DNA of 64,000 nucleotides, from the NCBI RefSeq assembly GCF_021390515.1, contig NZ_JAJUXI010000006.1, forward strand, positions 248,001 to 312,000, read 5' to 3'. The notes below the pieces were generated by a model. It searched no databases. It was not told the DNA's origin and worked only from the letters and a program-made list of their open reading frames with translations. This document shows positions 31,637-42,200 of the stretch, in pieces. The stretch's first letter is position 1. Every line of letters begins with the position of its first letter. The stretch is from Dyadobacter sp. CY326. Lineage in GTDB: Bacteria > Bacteroidota > Bacteroidia > Cytophagales > Spirosomataceae. The translations under genes and the position numbers were made by a program.

Positions 31637-32869
31637 TTGAATAAAAGGAAAATCATCAATGACCCCGTCTACGGGTTTATCTCCATTCCCTCCGATTTAC
31701 TCTATGATCTGGTTGAGCATCCTTATTTCCAACGCCTGAGACGCATTAAGCAGCTTGGTTTGGCGGACGTTGTTTACCCAGGCGCGTTGCATACGCGTTT
31801 TCACCACGCACTCGGCGCCATGCATTTGATGAGCCAGGCATTGAAGGTTTTGCAGGAAAAAGGGCATTCCATTTCCGAGGCGGAGATTGAGGCTGCGCAG
31901 GCCGCCATTTTGCTGCACGATCTTGGGCATGGCCCGTTTTCGCACGTTTTGGAAAGCGTTTTGCTCGAACATGTAGCGCACGAATCAGTTACATTGGTGA
32001 TGATGAAAGCGCTTAATGAGCAGCTTTCGGGCAGGCTCGATATGGCGATTCAGATGTTTGAGGGCACATATGCAAGAAAATTCTTTCATCAGATGGTTTC
32101 CAGCCAACTGGATATGGATCGCATGGATTATCTCAACCGTGACAGCTTTTACACGGGCGTGATTGAAGGTTCCATAGGAGCAGATCGATTGATTAAAATG
32201 CTGGATGTGGCTGATGACCAATTGGTTGTGGAAGAAAAAGGATTGCTTAGCATTGAAAATTTTCTGCATGCCAGGAGATTAATGTATTGGCAAGTCTATC
32301 TGCATAAAACATTGCTGAGCGCCCAGGCCATGATGACGCAAATCTTATACAGGGCAAGAGCGTTGGCAGAAAACGGCTCAGAACTGTTCGCTACGCCCGA
32401 TTTTGCACGATTTTTGAAAAGGAGCTTCACATTAGAGGACTTCGATATTCACAAGGATCTGCTCGAATCTTTCAACGGTTTGGACGATAACGACGTATGG
32501 GCTTCTGTTAAGGGTTGGCGAACGCATAGTGATCTGGTGTTGTCGACGCTTTGCAACATGCTTTTAAACAGGAATTTATTCAAGATCAGTTTTTACGATT
32601 CGCCGCCGGAAGAGGCATTGCTTCACGGGTTTCGGAAGCAGCTTTCAGCGCTCGGAATTGCGGACAATGAAATGAAATATTTTCTTGTGGAAGGTGAAAC
32701 AACGAACTGGGCATATGCGAAGGAACTGGACCCTATTCGTGTGAAAATGAAGAATGGCAAGCTGCTCGATATTGCCGATGCATCCGACATCCCTACTATA
32801 AAGGCACTGACTAAGATTGTACGCAAGTACTATGTATGTTGGGCTAAAAATGTATCTTTGCGTGGTTAG
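31637..32869 (+). CDS. HD superfamily phosphohydrolase
   Basis: This 410-residue cytosolic metal-dependent phosphohydrolase of the HD superfamily resembles YwfO/SAMHD1-like dNTPases. Metal ligands are visible: His56/57 (LHTRFHHALGAMHL), His94-Asp95 (ILLHDLGHGPFSH) and Asp in SQLDMDRMDYLNRD. The start is a TTG giving MNKRKIINDPVYGFI, the usual first strand of the family; no ATG exists upstream in frame near it. Family members hydrolyse dNTPs or related nucleotides; the exact substrate here is not known. It leads directly to the lipid A genes with an 82-nt gap, the arrangement usual in Bacteroidota. Confidence 0.88.
   Translation: MNKRKIINDPVYGFISIPSDLLYDLVEHPYFQRLRRIKQLGLADVVYPGALHTRFHHALGAMHLMSQALKVLQEKGHSISEAEIEAAQAAILLHDLGHGPFSHVLESVLLEHVAHESVTLVMMKALNEQLSGRLDMAIQMFEGTYARKFFHQMVSSQLDMDRMDYLNRDSFYTGVIEGSIGADRLIKMLDVADDQLVVEEKGLLSIENFLHARRLMYWQVYLHKTLLSAQAMMTQILYRARALAENGSELFATPDFARFLKRSFTLEDFDIHKDLLESFNGLDDNDVWASVKGWRTHSDLVLSTLCNMLLNRNLFKISFYDSPPEEALLHGFRKQLSALGIADNEMKYFLVEGETTNWAYAKELDPIRVKMKNGKLLDIADASDIPTIKALTKIVRKYYVCWAKNVSLRG
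32853..32860 (+). promoter_or_regulatory. Candidate -7 element (TATCTTTG) for the lpx operon
   Basis: This TAnnTTTG match lies inside the last codons of the HD gene, 92 nt before the lpxD ATG. A clear TTTG at the right distance upstream is missing, so support is modest. Confidence 0.35.
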
Positions 32870-32951
32870 TCAGGATCATTATAAGATGAAGTCTTTTTAA
32901 AAATCCATAGTTAGTACTCGAAATTCGTTACCCGAAATTAGCCGAAAATAT

Positions 32952-33998
32952 ATGAAATTTACTGTCAGCGAGATTGCTCAAATGCTTGATGGAAACATTG
33001 TTGGAGATGAAAAAATTACAATTGATTCGGCTGCTAAGATAGAAGAAGGGCGTCCGGGATGCATATCGTTTTTGGCCAACAGCAAATACGAATCCTACAT
33101 ATACACTACACAATCCTCTGCTGTAATAGTTAACAAGGACTTTGTTCCAAAAAAGGAAGTCGCCGCTACACTTATATATGTAGAGAACGCTTACACTGCA
33201 TTTACAATCCTCCTGGAAGAATATCAAAAACGCATTGCCAATGCGAAATCGGGAGTAGAACAGCCAAGTTTTATTGGAGAAAACAGTCAGGTTGGTGACA
33301 ATTGTTACCGAGGTGCATTTTCCTATATTGGTAAAAACTGCGTCATTGGAGATGGCGTGAAAATTTACCCAAACACTTACTTGGGAGACAACATTGAGAT
33401 CGGCGATTATTCTGTAATTCATCCGGGTGTGCGCATTTATGACAACACGATCATTGGTAAAAACTGTGTGATTTTTGCGAATACGGTTATCGGAAGCGAT
33501 GGCTTCGGCTTTGCTCCGCAGGCTGACGGCACTTATAAAACAATTCCGCAACTTGGCAATGTGATCCTGGAAGACAATGTGAGCGTTGGTTCCAACTCCA
33601 CAATTGATTGTGCAACAATGGGTTCTACAATTATCAGAACAGGCGTGAAAATAGACAACCTCGTTCAAATTGCGCATAACGTAGAGATTGGAAAAAATAC
33701 CGTTATTGCAGCCCAATCCGGAATCTCAGGCTCTACAACAGTCGGAGAGCAGTGCATTGTTGCGGGTCAGGTTGGCATTGTTGGACATATTACCATTGCC
33801 AACAAAACCAAGATAGGCGCCCAAAGCGGATTAGGAAAATCAATTAAAAAAGAAGGACTTTCATTGTCAGGTTCGCCAGCCAGGGATTTGAACGAACATT
33901 TACGCTCAATGGCACTGGTAAGAAGGCTTCCGGAAATGGAGGAAAGATTAAAAGATCTTGAAAACAAACACGAAACATCTGATTTTCAGGGTCAATAG
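32952..33998 (+). CDS. lpxD: UDP-3-O-acylglucosamine N-acyltransferase
   Basis: LpxD adds the second 3-hydroxyacyl chain from acyl-ACP to UDP-3-O-acyl-glucosamine in lipid A synthesis, in the cytosol. This 348-residue protein has the LpxD N-terminal domain (residues 1-95, [16 protein letters not shown]) and a left-handed beta-helix of hexapeptide repeats (about 105-320). Catalytic His242 lies in [11 protein letters not shown], and GSDGFGFAP at 181-189 is the family marker. A C-terminal helix follows. It is the first of three lpx genes (37 nt to the next), so it is made with its pathway partners. Length is as usual for the family. Confidence 0.96.
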   Translation: MKFTVSEIAQMLDGNIVGDEKITIDSAAKIEEGRPGCISFLANSKYESYIYTTQSSAVIVNKDFVPKKEVAATLIYVENAYTAFTILLEEYQKRIANAKSGVEQPSFIGENSQVGDNCYRGAFSYIGKNCVIGDGVKIYPNTYLGDNIEIGDYSVIHPGVRIYDNTIIGKNCVIFANTVIGSDGFGFAPQADGTYKTIPQLGNVILEDNVSVGSNSTIDCATMGSTIIRTGVKIDNLVQIAHNVEIGKNTVIAAQSGISGSTTVGEQCIVAGQVGIVGHITIANKTKIGAQSGLGKSIKKEGLSLSGSPARDLNEHLRSMALVRRLPEMEERLKDLENKHETSDFQGQ

Positions 33999-34035
33999 CA
34001 CAACGCGCCTTTAAGAAGAAAAGGATATTATTATA

Positions 34036-35427
34036 ATGAACGAAAAACAACAAACCATTTCCAAGTCTGTATCCGTAACAGGAGTGGGTTTACATACGGG
34101 TGTAGTGGCGACAATGACATTTGTGCCAGCCGCAGCCAACCACGGTTATAAATTTCAACGCATTGACTTACCCAATCAGCCCATCGTAGACGCAGATGTT
34201 GACAATGTGGTCGATTTGTCCCGCGGAACGACCATCGAGCAGAACGGCGCACGGATTCACACGGTTGAGCATACGCTTGCTGCCCTGGTTGGTTTACAAA
34301 TCGATAACGTGCTTATTCAGCTTGACGGCCCTGAGCCGCCGATCATGGACGGAAGCTCGATCAAATTTGTTGACGCATTGCTGGACGCTGGGATCGAGGA
34401 ACAAAATGCATACAGAAATTACTTCGAAGTGCCTGAGTATGTGCATTATATCAATAAAGAAAATGACACTGAACTTGCCGCATTGCCACTCTCTGATTAT
34501 CGCCTGACCGTAATGGTCGACTATAATTCGACGGTAATCAGCAGCCAGCACGCTTCTTTGAACGACATTACATTGTTTAAAGATGACATCGCAGAATGCC
34601 GCACTTTCGTTTTCTTGCACGAGCTCGAAGCATTGTACAGACAAAATCTGATCAAAGGCGGTGACTTAACCAATGCGATCGTGATTGTGGACAGAGAAGT
34701 GCAGGATGGCGAATTGGACCATCTTTCGCAGCTTTTGAGCAAACCAAAGGTCAGCGTTAACAAATCAAAAGGCATATTAAACAATGTGGATCTGCATTAT
34801 CCAAACGAAATGGCGAGGCATAAGCTGCTGGACCTGATCGGGGATCTTGCGTTGGTCGGCCGTCCGATTAAGGCGCAGATTTTGGCTGCACGCCCGGGAC
34901 ATGCAGCGAATGTTGCTTTGGCCAAAAAAATAAAAAAACTGATTAAATCGGGAAAAGGAGACATTCCGCAATACGATCCGAACAAAGCGCCCGTTTTTGA
35001 TATTAACCAGATTGGACAACTGCTCGCACATCGTTATCCATTCCAAATGATTGATAAGATCATTGCGCTGGACGAAAATAGCGTTGTAGGCGTAAAAAAT
35101 GTAACGATCAACGAGCAGTTTTTCCTTGGTCACTTTCCGGGAAATCCGGTTATGCCAGGCGTTTTACAATTGGAAGCAATGGCACAGACCGGCGGCATTC
35201 TGGTCCTGACCAGCGTTCCGGATCCTGACAATTACTGGCCTTATTTGATCGGAATCGACGCATGTCGCTTCCGGCGCAATGTGTTTCCCGGGGATACGGT
35301 AATTTTTAAATGTGAATTTACGTCTCCAATGAAGCGGGGAATTGTAAAAATGAGTGGCCGGGGATACGTAGCCGGACAATTGGTGTGTGAAGCGGACATG
35401 ATAGCAAGCCTGGTAAAGAAAAAATGA
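34036..35427 (+). CDS. lpxC/fabZ: Bifunctional LpxC deacetylase / FabZ dehydratase
   Basis: This 463-residue fusion has LpxC at residues 1-305 and FabZ at 315-463. LpxC removes acetate from UDP-3-O-acyl-GlcNAc, the committed step of lipid A; zinc ligands are His79 (HTVEHTLAAL), His262 and Asp266 (RHKLLDLIGD), with His289 as the acid. FabZ dehydrates 3-hydroxyacyl-ACP; His366 and Glu380 are its catalytic pair (GHFPGNPVMPGVLQLEAM in part). The fusion is well known in Bacteroidota and places the branch point between fatty acid and lipid A synthesis on one polypeptide. Its stop overlaps the lpxA start by 4 nt (ATGA), implying translational coupling. Confidence 0.96.
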   Translation: MNEKQQTISKSVSVTGVGLHTGVVATMTFVPAAANHGYKFQRIDLPNQPIVDADVDNVVDLSRGTTIEQNGARIHTVEHTLAALVGLQIDNVLIQLDGPEPPIMDGSSIKFVDALLDAGIEEQNAYRNYFEVPEYVHYINKENDTELAALPLSDYRLTVMVDYNSTVISSQHASLNDITLFKDDIAECRTFVFLHELEALYRQNLIKGGDLTNAIVIVDREVQDGELDHLSQLLSKPKVSVNKSKGILNNVDLHYPNEMARHKLLDLIGDLALVGRPIKAQILAARPGHAANVALAKKIKKLIKSGKGDIPQYDPNKAPVFDINQIGQLLAHRYPFQMIDKIIALDENSVVGVKNVTINEQFFLGHFPGNPVMPGVLQLEAMAQTGGILVLTSVPDPDNYWPYLIGIDACRFRRNVFPGDTVIFKCEFTSPMKRGIVKMSGRGYVAGQLVCEADMIASLVKKK

Positions 35428-36236
35428 CTCAATCATTAGCATATATTCATCCTGACGCTAAGATCGCTCAGAATGTGGAAATTGAACCATTCGCAATGAT
35501 ACATTCCGATGTTGAAATTGGCGAGGGTTCATGGATAGGATCACACGCTATTATCAATTCAGGTGCAAGAATTGGAAAGAACTGCCGTATTTTTCCGGGT
35601 GCGGTAATTGCTTCTACGCCGCAAGATCTCAAATACAACAACGAATATACATTCACAATCATCGGTGACAACACGACCATCCGGGAATACGCGACCATCA
35701 GCCGCGGCACCGAGGAGCATTGGAAAACGGTGGTTGGTGCTGACTGCCTGATCATGGCTTACGCGCACGTCGCGCATGATTGCAGGGTTGGAAACAGCTG
35801 TATAATTGGAAACAATGTGCAAATGGCCGGTCACGTGCATGTGGGTGATTGGGCGATAGTAAGTGCATTAAGTGCTGTGCATCAGTTTGTTAAAATCGGT
35901 TCTCACGCCTTCGTTTCAGGCGCGACATTGGTTCGTAAGGACGTTCCGCCATTCACAAAAGCAGCGCGCGAGCCCATATCTTACGCAGGCATTAATTCGG
36001 TGGGGTTGAGGAGAAGGGGTTTTAGCAATGAGAAAATCGTCGAAATCCAGAATATTTACCGTTACATCTACATGAGAGGCCTTAACAATGCAGAGGCCTT
36101 GCAAAAAATAGAACTCGAATTGCCGCCGTCCAATGAACGGGATGTGGTCATTAATTTTATCCGGAATTCAGAAAGAGGCATTATGAAAAGCCCTTTTCAA
36201 ACAAACGGAACAACGGAAACAGAAGCGCAACCATAG
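35424..36236 (+). CDS. lpxA: Acyl-ACP--UDP-N-acetylglucosamine O-acyltransferase
   Basis: LpxA starts lipid A synthesis by moving a 3-hydroxyacyl chain from ACP onto UDP-GlcNAc. This 270-residue cytosolic trimeric enzyme has hexapeptide repeats at about 5-190, the catalytic His118 in MAYAHVAHDCRVGN and the C-terminal helical domain (GLRRRGFSNEKIVEIQNIYR region). It is 4 nt overlapped with lpxC/fabZ and ends at a terminator at 36271. The order lpxD-lpxC/fabZ-lpxA is standard for the phylum. Confidence 0.96.
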   Translation: MTQSLAYIHPDAKIAQNVEIEPFAMIHSDVEIGEGSWIGSHAIINSGARIGKNCRIFPGAVIASTPQDLKYNNEYTFTIIGDNTTIREYATISRGTEEHWKTVVGADCLIMAYAHVAHDCRVGNSCIIGNNVQMAGHVHVGDWAIVSALSAVHQFVKIGSHAFVSGATLVRKDVPPFTKAAREPISYAGINSVGLRRRGFSNEKIVEIQNIYRYIYMRGLNNAEALQKIELELPPSNERDVVINFIRNSERGIMKSPFQTNGTTETEAQP

Positions 36237-36270
36237 GATTTCTTTATTGAAATTCCTTTCAAGATATCGG

Positions 36271-36299
36271 AAGCCTGGGATTATCTCCCGGGCTTTTTT
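36271..36299 (+). terminator. Intrinsic terminator of the lpx operon
   Basis: The arms AAGCCTGGGA (36271-36280) and TCCCGGGCTT (36286-36295) pair over 10 bp with one T-G wobble, and six T follow. Confidence 0.85.
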
Positions 36300-36491
36300 A
36301 GTGTTTTTCTAGAAAATATCGATTTGCGTTGGTCGTAAATTTCACAAATGTTTTGACCGTTAACTCATAAAGTTTCCTTAGAATAATTGAAGCCGGACTT
36401 TAAATAATTGGGCGTTTCGCGTGTGCTTTTCGCAAGAATTGTTTGCCGTAATATTGTGACCGAACAAAACACAGCTAAACAAATTCAAATC

Positions 36492-37268
36492 ATGAAGCGA
36501 ATCACACTTCAGTTTTCATCCCTGCTCGCAGCACTATTTCTGTTTGCTTTTTCTTGCCAGGATCACAGAACTCCGGAGCCACAACAAGAGCCGGTTGCAG
36601 AGGACGCGCAGATCAGGACGTTGGAAATTACAAACCCGGGTCAGGTTATTAATGACCTTAATTTTAGAATGTCTTTTGAAAAGCTTGGCACACGTCCAAT
36701 TTCCGAATATGGCGTTTTGCTATCATTCAAATCCACAAATAGCGACGAGTTTTCAGCGAACCCTACGCTTGCCGACGAATACAGCAGTCCATTAAAATTT
36801 GACAATGCGGCCGCAGTTGGCGAGCACATTAAACTCCAAAAGTCTGTTGGTTTTGATGATTTTAAAACGCTCTATTATCGTGCTTATGCAAAGCTTGGTG
36901 ATGGTAAAGTCATTTATGGTGCAGCACTAGAATACACGCCGATTGATGTTCCCAAGTTTGGATCATTTACGTTATCGAAAAGCCAGAATGTGCCGGCAAC
37001 TGCTAAATTGGAGATCATTGGCTTAGGAACGGTTGGCGTGGCAGAATACGGCGTCGCTTATTCATACAGAACAACAGCAAATGGAGCCATTAATGATGAT
37101 CCGAAATTGGCTGACAAAACTGTATCTTATCCTTTGCCTATCACCGTTAAAGAGCAGTCAATAAGTCTGCCAATTCAGGGAGGTCAATTTAACAAACTAT
37201 ACGCACGACCATTTATGAGATTGCAAAACGCAAAGATCTATTACGGAAGCGTTCAAAGTCTGCAATAG
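36492..37268 (+). CDS. Two-repeat lipoprotein of unknown function
   Basis: I do not recognise a named family. The 258-residue protein has a lipoprotein signal (SSLLAALFLFAFSC, Cys at about residue 21), so it is tethered to a membrane and probably exported to the outer one. The mature part has two similar halves: ISEYGVLLSFKSTNSDEFSA with NPTLADEYSSPLKF, and VAEYGVAYSYRTTANGAIND with DPKLADKTVSYPLPI, consistent with a duplicated beta-sandwich. Both halves contain FYxRAYAKL/LYARPFMRL-type ends. The ATG at 36492 is chosen because it alone gives the signal peptide; the frame is open to 36408. It is single and ends at a bidirectional terminator. Confidence 0.75.
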   Translation: MKRITLQFSSLLAALFLFAFSCQDHRTPEPQQEPVAEDAQIRTLEITNPGQVINDLNFRMSFEKLGTRPISEYGVLLSFKSTNSDEFSANPTLADEYSSPLKFDNAAAVGEHIKLQKSVGFDDFKTLYYRAYAKLGDGKVIYGAALEYTPIDVPKFGSFTLSKSQNVPATAKLEIIGLGTVGVAEYGVAYSYRTTANGAINDDPKLADKTVSYPLPITVKEQSISLPIQGGQFNKLYARPFMRLQNAKIYYGSVQSLQ

Positions 37269-37282
37269 AAATGTTGAAATGC

Positions 37283-37310
37283 AAAAAAAGCTCCTTATGG
37301 AGCTTTTTTT
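37283..37310. terminator. Bidirectional intrinsic terminator
   Basis: The arms AAAAAAAGCTCC (37283-37294) and GGAGCTTTTTTT (37299-37310) pair perfectly around a 4-nt loop, between the lipoprotein and MOSC genes, which converge. Confidence 0.85.
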
Positions 37311-37314
37311 GTTG

Positions 37315-38112
37315 CTATTCAATCACATTCAATGGATCGCCTTCCCTTATCATTCCATAACTGGTGGCGACCAGATTTTGTCCAAACAAGACTTTATTAT
37401 TAACCCGCCGATAACCTGCTAATGTTTTCAATGGTTCTGCACCCTTTTGACCAGTTGCCGGATCGACCGTGGTGAGCACGCAGCGAGCGCAGGGTTTTAC
37501 AATTTCGAAACCCAGCCCGCCAATTGCAATGCGCTTCCATTGATCTTCCGCAAAAGGCTGCGTTTCGGCGATCACAAAGTTTGGGCGGAAGCGGATCATC
37601 GATATCGGCGATTCAAGACGGGTGTTAAGCTCGTCCAGCGAAGCCTGAGAGATGACCAGAAATGGATATCCGTCTGCAAAACTCACATTCTCACCGTTTT
37701 TGGCATAGCGAGGATCTGCTTTTCGCTGCGTTGATTCTGGCATCATGACCAGTCTGACCGGCTGGCCCAATTGAGCGGAAAGCCACGAGTCAGCTTCATT
37801 GCTAACAGTTACTGCTTCTGCGATGTCATCCCAGATTTTAACCGACAACTTTTCAGCAGAAACAGGCTCGTATGGCACCAGAATGCTGTTTTTAGGATTG
37901 TTCCTCTGAAATATTTTGAGACCTTCTTGTTCCAACGACACATCGATCAATGCCATTTGATGAAAAACGCGCTGGGTAATGAAGGTGTTCGTTTCATCAA
38001 TAATCAGCCAGCGCCGATCATATTGCAATCCCTTTTCTTCGGTTTTTGCCTCTTTTAACCTAATCCCGCCCAGCGATTTCACCGGATAAATCCAAATTTC
38101 TGATAAATGCAT
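37315..38112 (-). CDS. MOSC domain protein (YcbX-like)
   Basis: This 265-residue cytosolic protein has an N-terminal MOSC beta-barrel domain (residues 1-120, LSEIWIYPVKSLGGI) and a C-terminal MOSC domain with a conserved Cys in IVKPCARCVLTTVD. MOSC proteins bind molybdenum cofactor and reduce N-hydroxylated compounds, as E. coli YcbX does; the ferredoxin domain that YcbX carries at its C-terminus is missing here, so electrons must come from a partner. The arrangement R-x-F-R-P-N-F (IRFRPNFV) is also present. It converges on the lipoprotein gene and shares a divergent/tandem position with tsaD (27 nt apart, same strand). Confidence 0.9.
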   Translation of the reverse strand: MHLSEIWIYPVKSLGGIRLKEAKTEEKGLQYDRRWLIIDETNTFITQRVFHQMALIDVSLEQEGLKIFQRNNPKNSILVPYEPVSAEKLSVKIWDDIAEAVTVSNEADSWLSAQLGQPVRLVMMPESTQRKADPRYAKNGENVSFADGYPFLVISQASLDELNTRLESPISMIRFRPNFVIAETQPFAEDQWKRIAIGGLGFEIVKPCARCVLTTVDPATGQKGAEPLKTLAGYRRVNNKVLFGQNLVATSYGMIREGDPLNVIE

Positions 38113-38139
38113 TCGTCAGATGTTTTACATGACTATTTC

Positions 38140-39138
38140 TCAAAACTCCATCCGCGCCAGCGGACTAGCGGTTTGGTCCGTAAAATCATTGGCTTCGAAC
38201 TTGTAATGCGCCGCCATAGCAATCATTGCCGCATTATCCGTACAATATTCGAAGGCAGGAATATACACTTTCCAGCCCAGTTTTTCTCCCAGTTCCAGCA
38301 GCGATTTCCTTAAACCCGAATTGGCAGAAACGCCGCCTGCAATCGCAATCTCGCGTATGCCTGTTTCTCTGGACGCTTTTTTGAGCTTTTTCAATAGAAT
38401 GTCCACAAGCGTAAATTGAATGCTGGCGCAAATGTCATTCAGGTTTTCAGCGATGAAATCAGGATTCTGGCGCACCTGTTTTTGCAGAAAATACATAAAT
38501 GAAGTTTTTATTCCGCTAAATGAGAAGTCAAGCCCCGGCATTTCCGGAAGGGGAAACGGGAATGCTTCCGGATCTCCGAGCGTGGCATATTTATCGATCA
38601 GCGGACCGCCGGGATAAGGCAGGTCAAGCAATTTGGCAGTTTTATCAAAAGCTTCACCTACTGCATCGTCTTTCGTTTCACCAATAATCTCCATTTCAAG
38701 CGGAGCGGTCACCTTTACAATTTGTGTGTGCCCGCCGCTGACGGTGAGACAAAGGAAAGGAAACGACGGCTTGGGATCTTCAATGAAATGCGCCAGGACA
38801 TGCGCCTGCATGTGATTAATCTCAATAAGCGGAATATTGAGTCCAAGTGCCATTGATTTTGCAAAGGAAGTGCCCACCAGCAGCGCGCCTAATAAACCGG
38901 GACCTTTGGTAAAAGCAATAGCATCCAGGTCTTTTTTTGTTACTTTTGCATCATTCAGTGCATTAGCCACCACGGGTAGAATGTGTTGCTGATGCGCTCT
39001 CGAAGCCAGTTCGGGAACAACTCCGCCATATTGCGTGTGAATGAGCTGCGTAGCAACAACATTGGAGCGGATTTTCCCGTTAGTGATTACGGCCGCGGAG
39101 GTTTCGTCGCAGGACGATTCTATGGCGAGGATATTCAT
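38140..39138 (-). CDS. tsaD: tRNA N6-adenosine threonylcarbamoyltransferase
   Basis: TsaD moves the threonylcarbamoyl group onto A37 of tRNAs that read ANN codons, as part of the TsaBDE complex. This 332-residue cytosolic protein has the ASKHA fold: IESSCDETSAAV at the start, metal ligands His109 and His113 (NHMQAHVLAHF), KGPGLLGALLVG for ATP and GGVSANSGLR, with the last metal Asp in YCTDNAAMIA. Length and motif order are normal for the family. It is divergent from tamB with 71 nt between the start codons, a common Bacteroidota arrangement, and follows a minus-strand -7 box at 39158. Confidence 0.96.
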   Translation of the reverse strand: MNILAIESSCDETSAAVITNGKIRSNVVATQLIHTQYGGVVPELASRAHQQHILPVVANALNDAKVTKKDLDAIAFTKGPGLLGALLVGTSFAKSMALGLNIPLIEINHMQAHVLAHFIEDPKPSFPFLCLTVSGGHTQIVKVTAPLEMEIIGETKDDAVGEAFDKTAKLLDLPYPGGPLIDKYATLGDPEAFPFPLPEMPGLDFSFSGIKTSFMYFLQKQVRQNPDFIAENLNDICASIQFTLVDILLKKLKKASRETGIREIAIAGGVSANSGLRKSLLELGEKLGWKVYIPAFEYCTDNAAMIAMAAHYKFEANDFTDQTASPLARMEF

Positions 39139-39157
39139 GATTTCTTGAAAATAATCG

Positions 39158-39165
39158 CAAAATTA
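39158..39165 (-). promoter_or_regulatory. Candidate -7 element for tsaD (TAATTTTG)
   Basis: On the minus strand this is an exact TAnnTTTG, 19 nt before the tsaD ATG. No TTTG is visible at 19 nt further upstream. Confidence 0.35.
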
Positions 39166-39209
39166 AGCATTAACAATAAGATAAGCGGTATTTCTCCGCG
39201 AAGCTGTAT

Positions 39210-42200
39210 ATGTTAAAATTCCTGAAGGCGTTTGGTAATGGTCTGATCGTAGTAATCATCTTCGCGCTGCTGGCGCTCGGGATTATGACCATTGCACTTC
39301 AACTTCCTTCGGTTCAGACTTGGGCGGTTCAACGCGTTACGAGCAACATTTCAGAAAAGCTCGGCTATCCCATCACCATTCAAAAAGTTAATATCAAATG
39401 GTTCGACGTTGTTTCGCTGGAAGGAATTTCAGTGAAGGACAAGGGGCAGAAAGATATGATCGATGTCGGCAGGATTGATGTCAATCTGGATTTGAACAAC
39501 ATCATTGAAAATTCAAAAAAGCAGATTTTTCTGGATGAGGTCAATGTCTTTCAGCCTGACGTTCATCTGGTTGTAAATCCGAGGACAGGTTCGCTCAACA
39601 TTGACGGCTTTATTGAACGCATTAATCAACTCACCGCACCGGCAGTTCCTCGGCCTGCGAATGCCCCTGAAAATAACACGCCGTTTATCATTGGAAAATC
39701 TAAAATAATCGACGGCACTTTCCGATATGATGATCCGCGTCAAGCCCGCGAAAGGGGGAGACGGGTTTTTGATTATTCCCATTTTGAGCTCCATAAATTA
39801 AACGGAGATCTTAAAAATTTTCTCGTTCAGGGCGATACGATTTCGTTTTTGGCCAGAAACCTGGAAACGGTCGACAAGCAGACCGGACTGACGATGCATG
39901 ATCTGGACACGCGCTTTATGTTCAGCCAGAAAAAAATGGAATTGAAGGAGCTGGATGCGCACATCGGCAACTCGTATCTGAAAGACGAAATCATTTTATT
40001 TTACAACAGATCCGGCGAATTAGGCGACTTTAATCACAAGGTCCGGATGAAGGGACATTTGGTCGGCAGTTATGTCGACTCGCGCGACCTTGGATTGTTT
40101 TCCGAATATGTGGACAATTTGAATGAAAAATGGCGGTTCTCGGGCGATTTTAATGGTAAGGTTGACAATTTCATGGTTTCCAACATGGATCTGCATTTTG
40201 GAAAAGGCAGCCGAATGATTGGAAATGTAGGATTCGAGGGGCTGCCAAAAATTGAAGGCGTAAAAATGGACATTCAATTGTCGCTCTCAAAGGTGCAGCC
40301 AGCCGATTTGATCCAATATTATCCAGAATGGGATATGCATCCGAAACTGGAAAAATTTGGCCAAACGCTTTTGGACGGGACTTTCAAGGGGACGCTGGAA
40401 GACTTTGCGATCAATGCATCTGCTTCCTCGCAGATGGGCGAAGTGGCTGGTGATCTGGTCTTTCACATTGCTGATTCACAATCAACGACCTATTCTGGAG
40501 AGATCAAAACCTCTGCTTTCAAGCTTGGAACATTGCTGGATGACGAGGAAACTTTTCAGGAACTGGACTTCGACGGCAAGGTTTACGGACGCGGAACGGA
40601 GCTGAAATATGCATCCACGGACATGAACGCAACGATTGTGCGCATTGGTTTTCGCAATTACGATTACAAAAATATCGGGCTGAAAGGCAACATTCAAAAT
40701 CAATATTTCAATGGCCTCGTAAGTGCGCGGGACAGCAATTTGCTGGCAACGATCGAAGGTGAATTTGATCTTTCCAAAGCGCAGAATGCATTTGATGTGC
40801 AGGGCGTTGTTGAGCGCGCGAATCTCAAACAACTGGGCTTTGCGAAAGAAGACATTACACTCCGTACACAGCTGAATATCAATCTGTCAGGCAACACTTT
40901 GGATGCATTGACAGGCGATGCCAAATTGCTGAACACCTATTTGCTGATGGCGAATAAAGAGCGCAATCTGGTTATGGATACACTCGTGTTTTCGTCCAGG
41001 CAAATTGACGAACGCCGCATTTTAAAGCTGGAAAGTGAATTTTTAACGGCGAGCATGGATGGCAATTTCCTTCCCACAGCTGCTTACAAGGACATTACAC
41101 GCATTTTGGAGGAATACAAGCTCTATTTCTTCGAAAATGAAGCCAGTCGCGCTGAATATTATGCCAAAAAAGTCGCTCAGTCCGCCGACCGCAGATATGA
41201 AATCGATTACGCAGTTGAAACCAGAAATCTATCACGATTCCTGGCTTTTTTGAGCCCGGACGTTTACGTTTCAAGGGGAGCAAAGGCGGAAGGCGTCTTT
41301 AAAATGGACAACACTGCATTCTTGACGCTGAATGCAGTTTCCGACACGGTCCGATATGGCACAAATGAGTTTGTGAATGCCGAAGTGGATGTCACGACTT
41401 CCAAATTTGTCAACAGTGCCGAAGTTCTCGCATCTGTGCTGGTGACTTCGGACAGGCAGAAAATGAGCGTTCTGGTGCCAACGGAAAAGCTGGAAATTGA
41501 AGGAACCTGGGACAAAGACCACATTGATTTCAACGGAGCGCTGCGCCAGGTTAGCAGCACAAATAAGGCAAATCTGGCTGGTGAGCTACGTTTCTTGCCA
41601 GCCGGTCTGGACATTCACTTTAACAACTCTCAGTTAAACCTGCTCGAAGAAGAATGGGCAGTGCCTTCCGAGAGTTTTATTTCGATCGTTGGAAAAGACG
41701 TCACCATGTCCAATCTCGGACTGGTAAGCGGAAAACAGCGGATTTTTGTGAATGGAACCGCATCAACAGATCCGGACAAATCATTGATGCTGGACATTAA
41801 AAATTTCAGGCTCGCAAGCTTAAACTCGCTATTGAACACGCAGTTGGCGGGTATTATGGATGGCTCCGCGAAGGTGAAAGACGTTTACAACAGCGTGGTG
41901 CTCGATGCCAATTTCAACATTGAAAGTCTGGGTTATGGGCAATATGAATTCGGTAATTTATCAGGAACCGGTGACTGGGACCAGGGCAGCAGCGAGCTGG
42001 AAATTGATGCGCAACTGAATAAAAATGCAAGAAGGGTTTTCAATCTGACCGGCGCTTACCGGCCTAAGCTTACCAGTAACACCCTGAATCTGCGAGCGAT
42101 ATTCAACAATTTCGATTTCAAAGCCTTGGAGCCTTTTGCAGAAGGACTGGTTTCTGACATTAGTGGCACTGCGAAAGGCGTTGTTTTGATAAAAGGCGCG

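Noticed and set aside
32928-33716. Long antisense open frame (262 codons) opposite lpxD
   Set aside because: It is the shadow of a certain gene; its translation is Cys/His/Asn-rich without any domain and no start region signals.
34036-35427. lpxC-fabZ fusion as a novel bifunctional enzyme
   Set aside because: This fusion is a known, phylum-wide trait of Bacteroidota.
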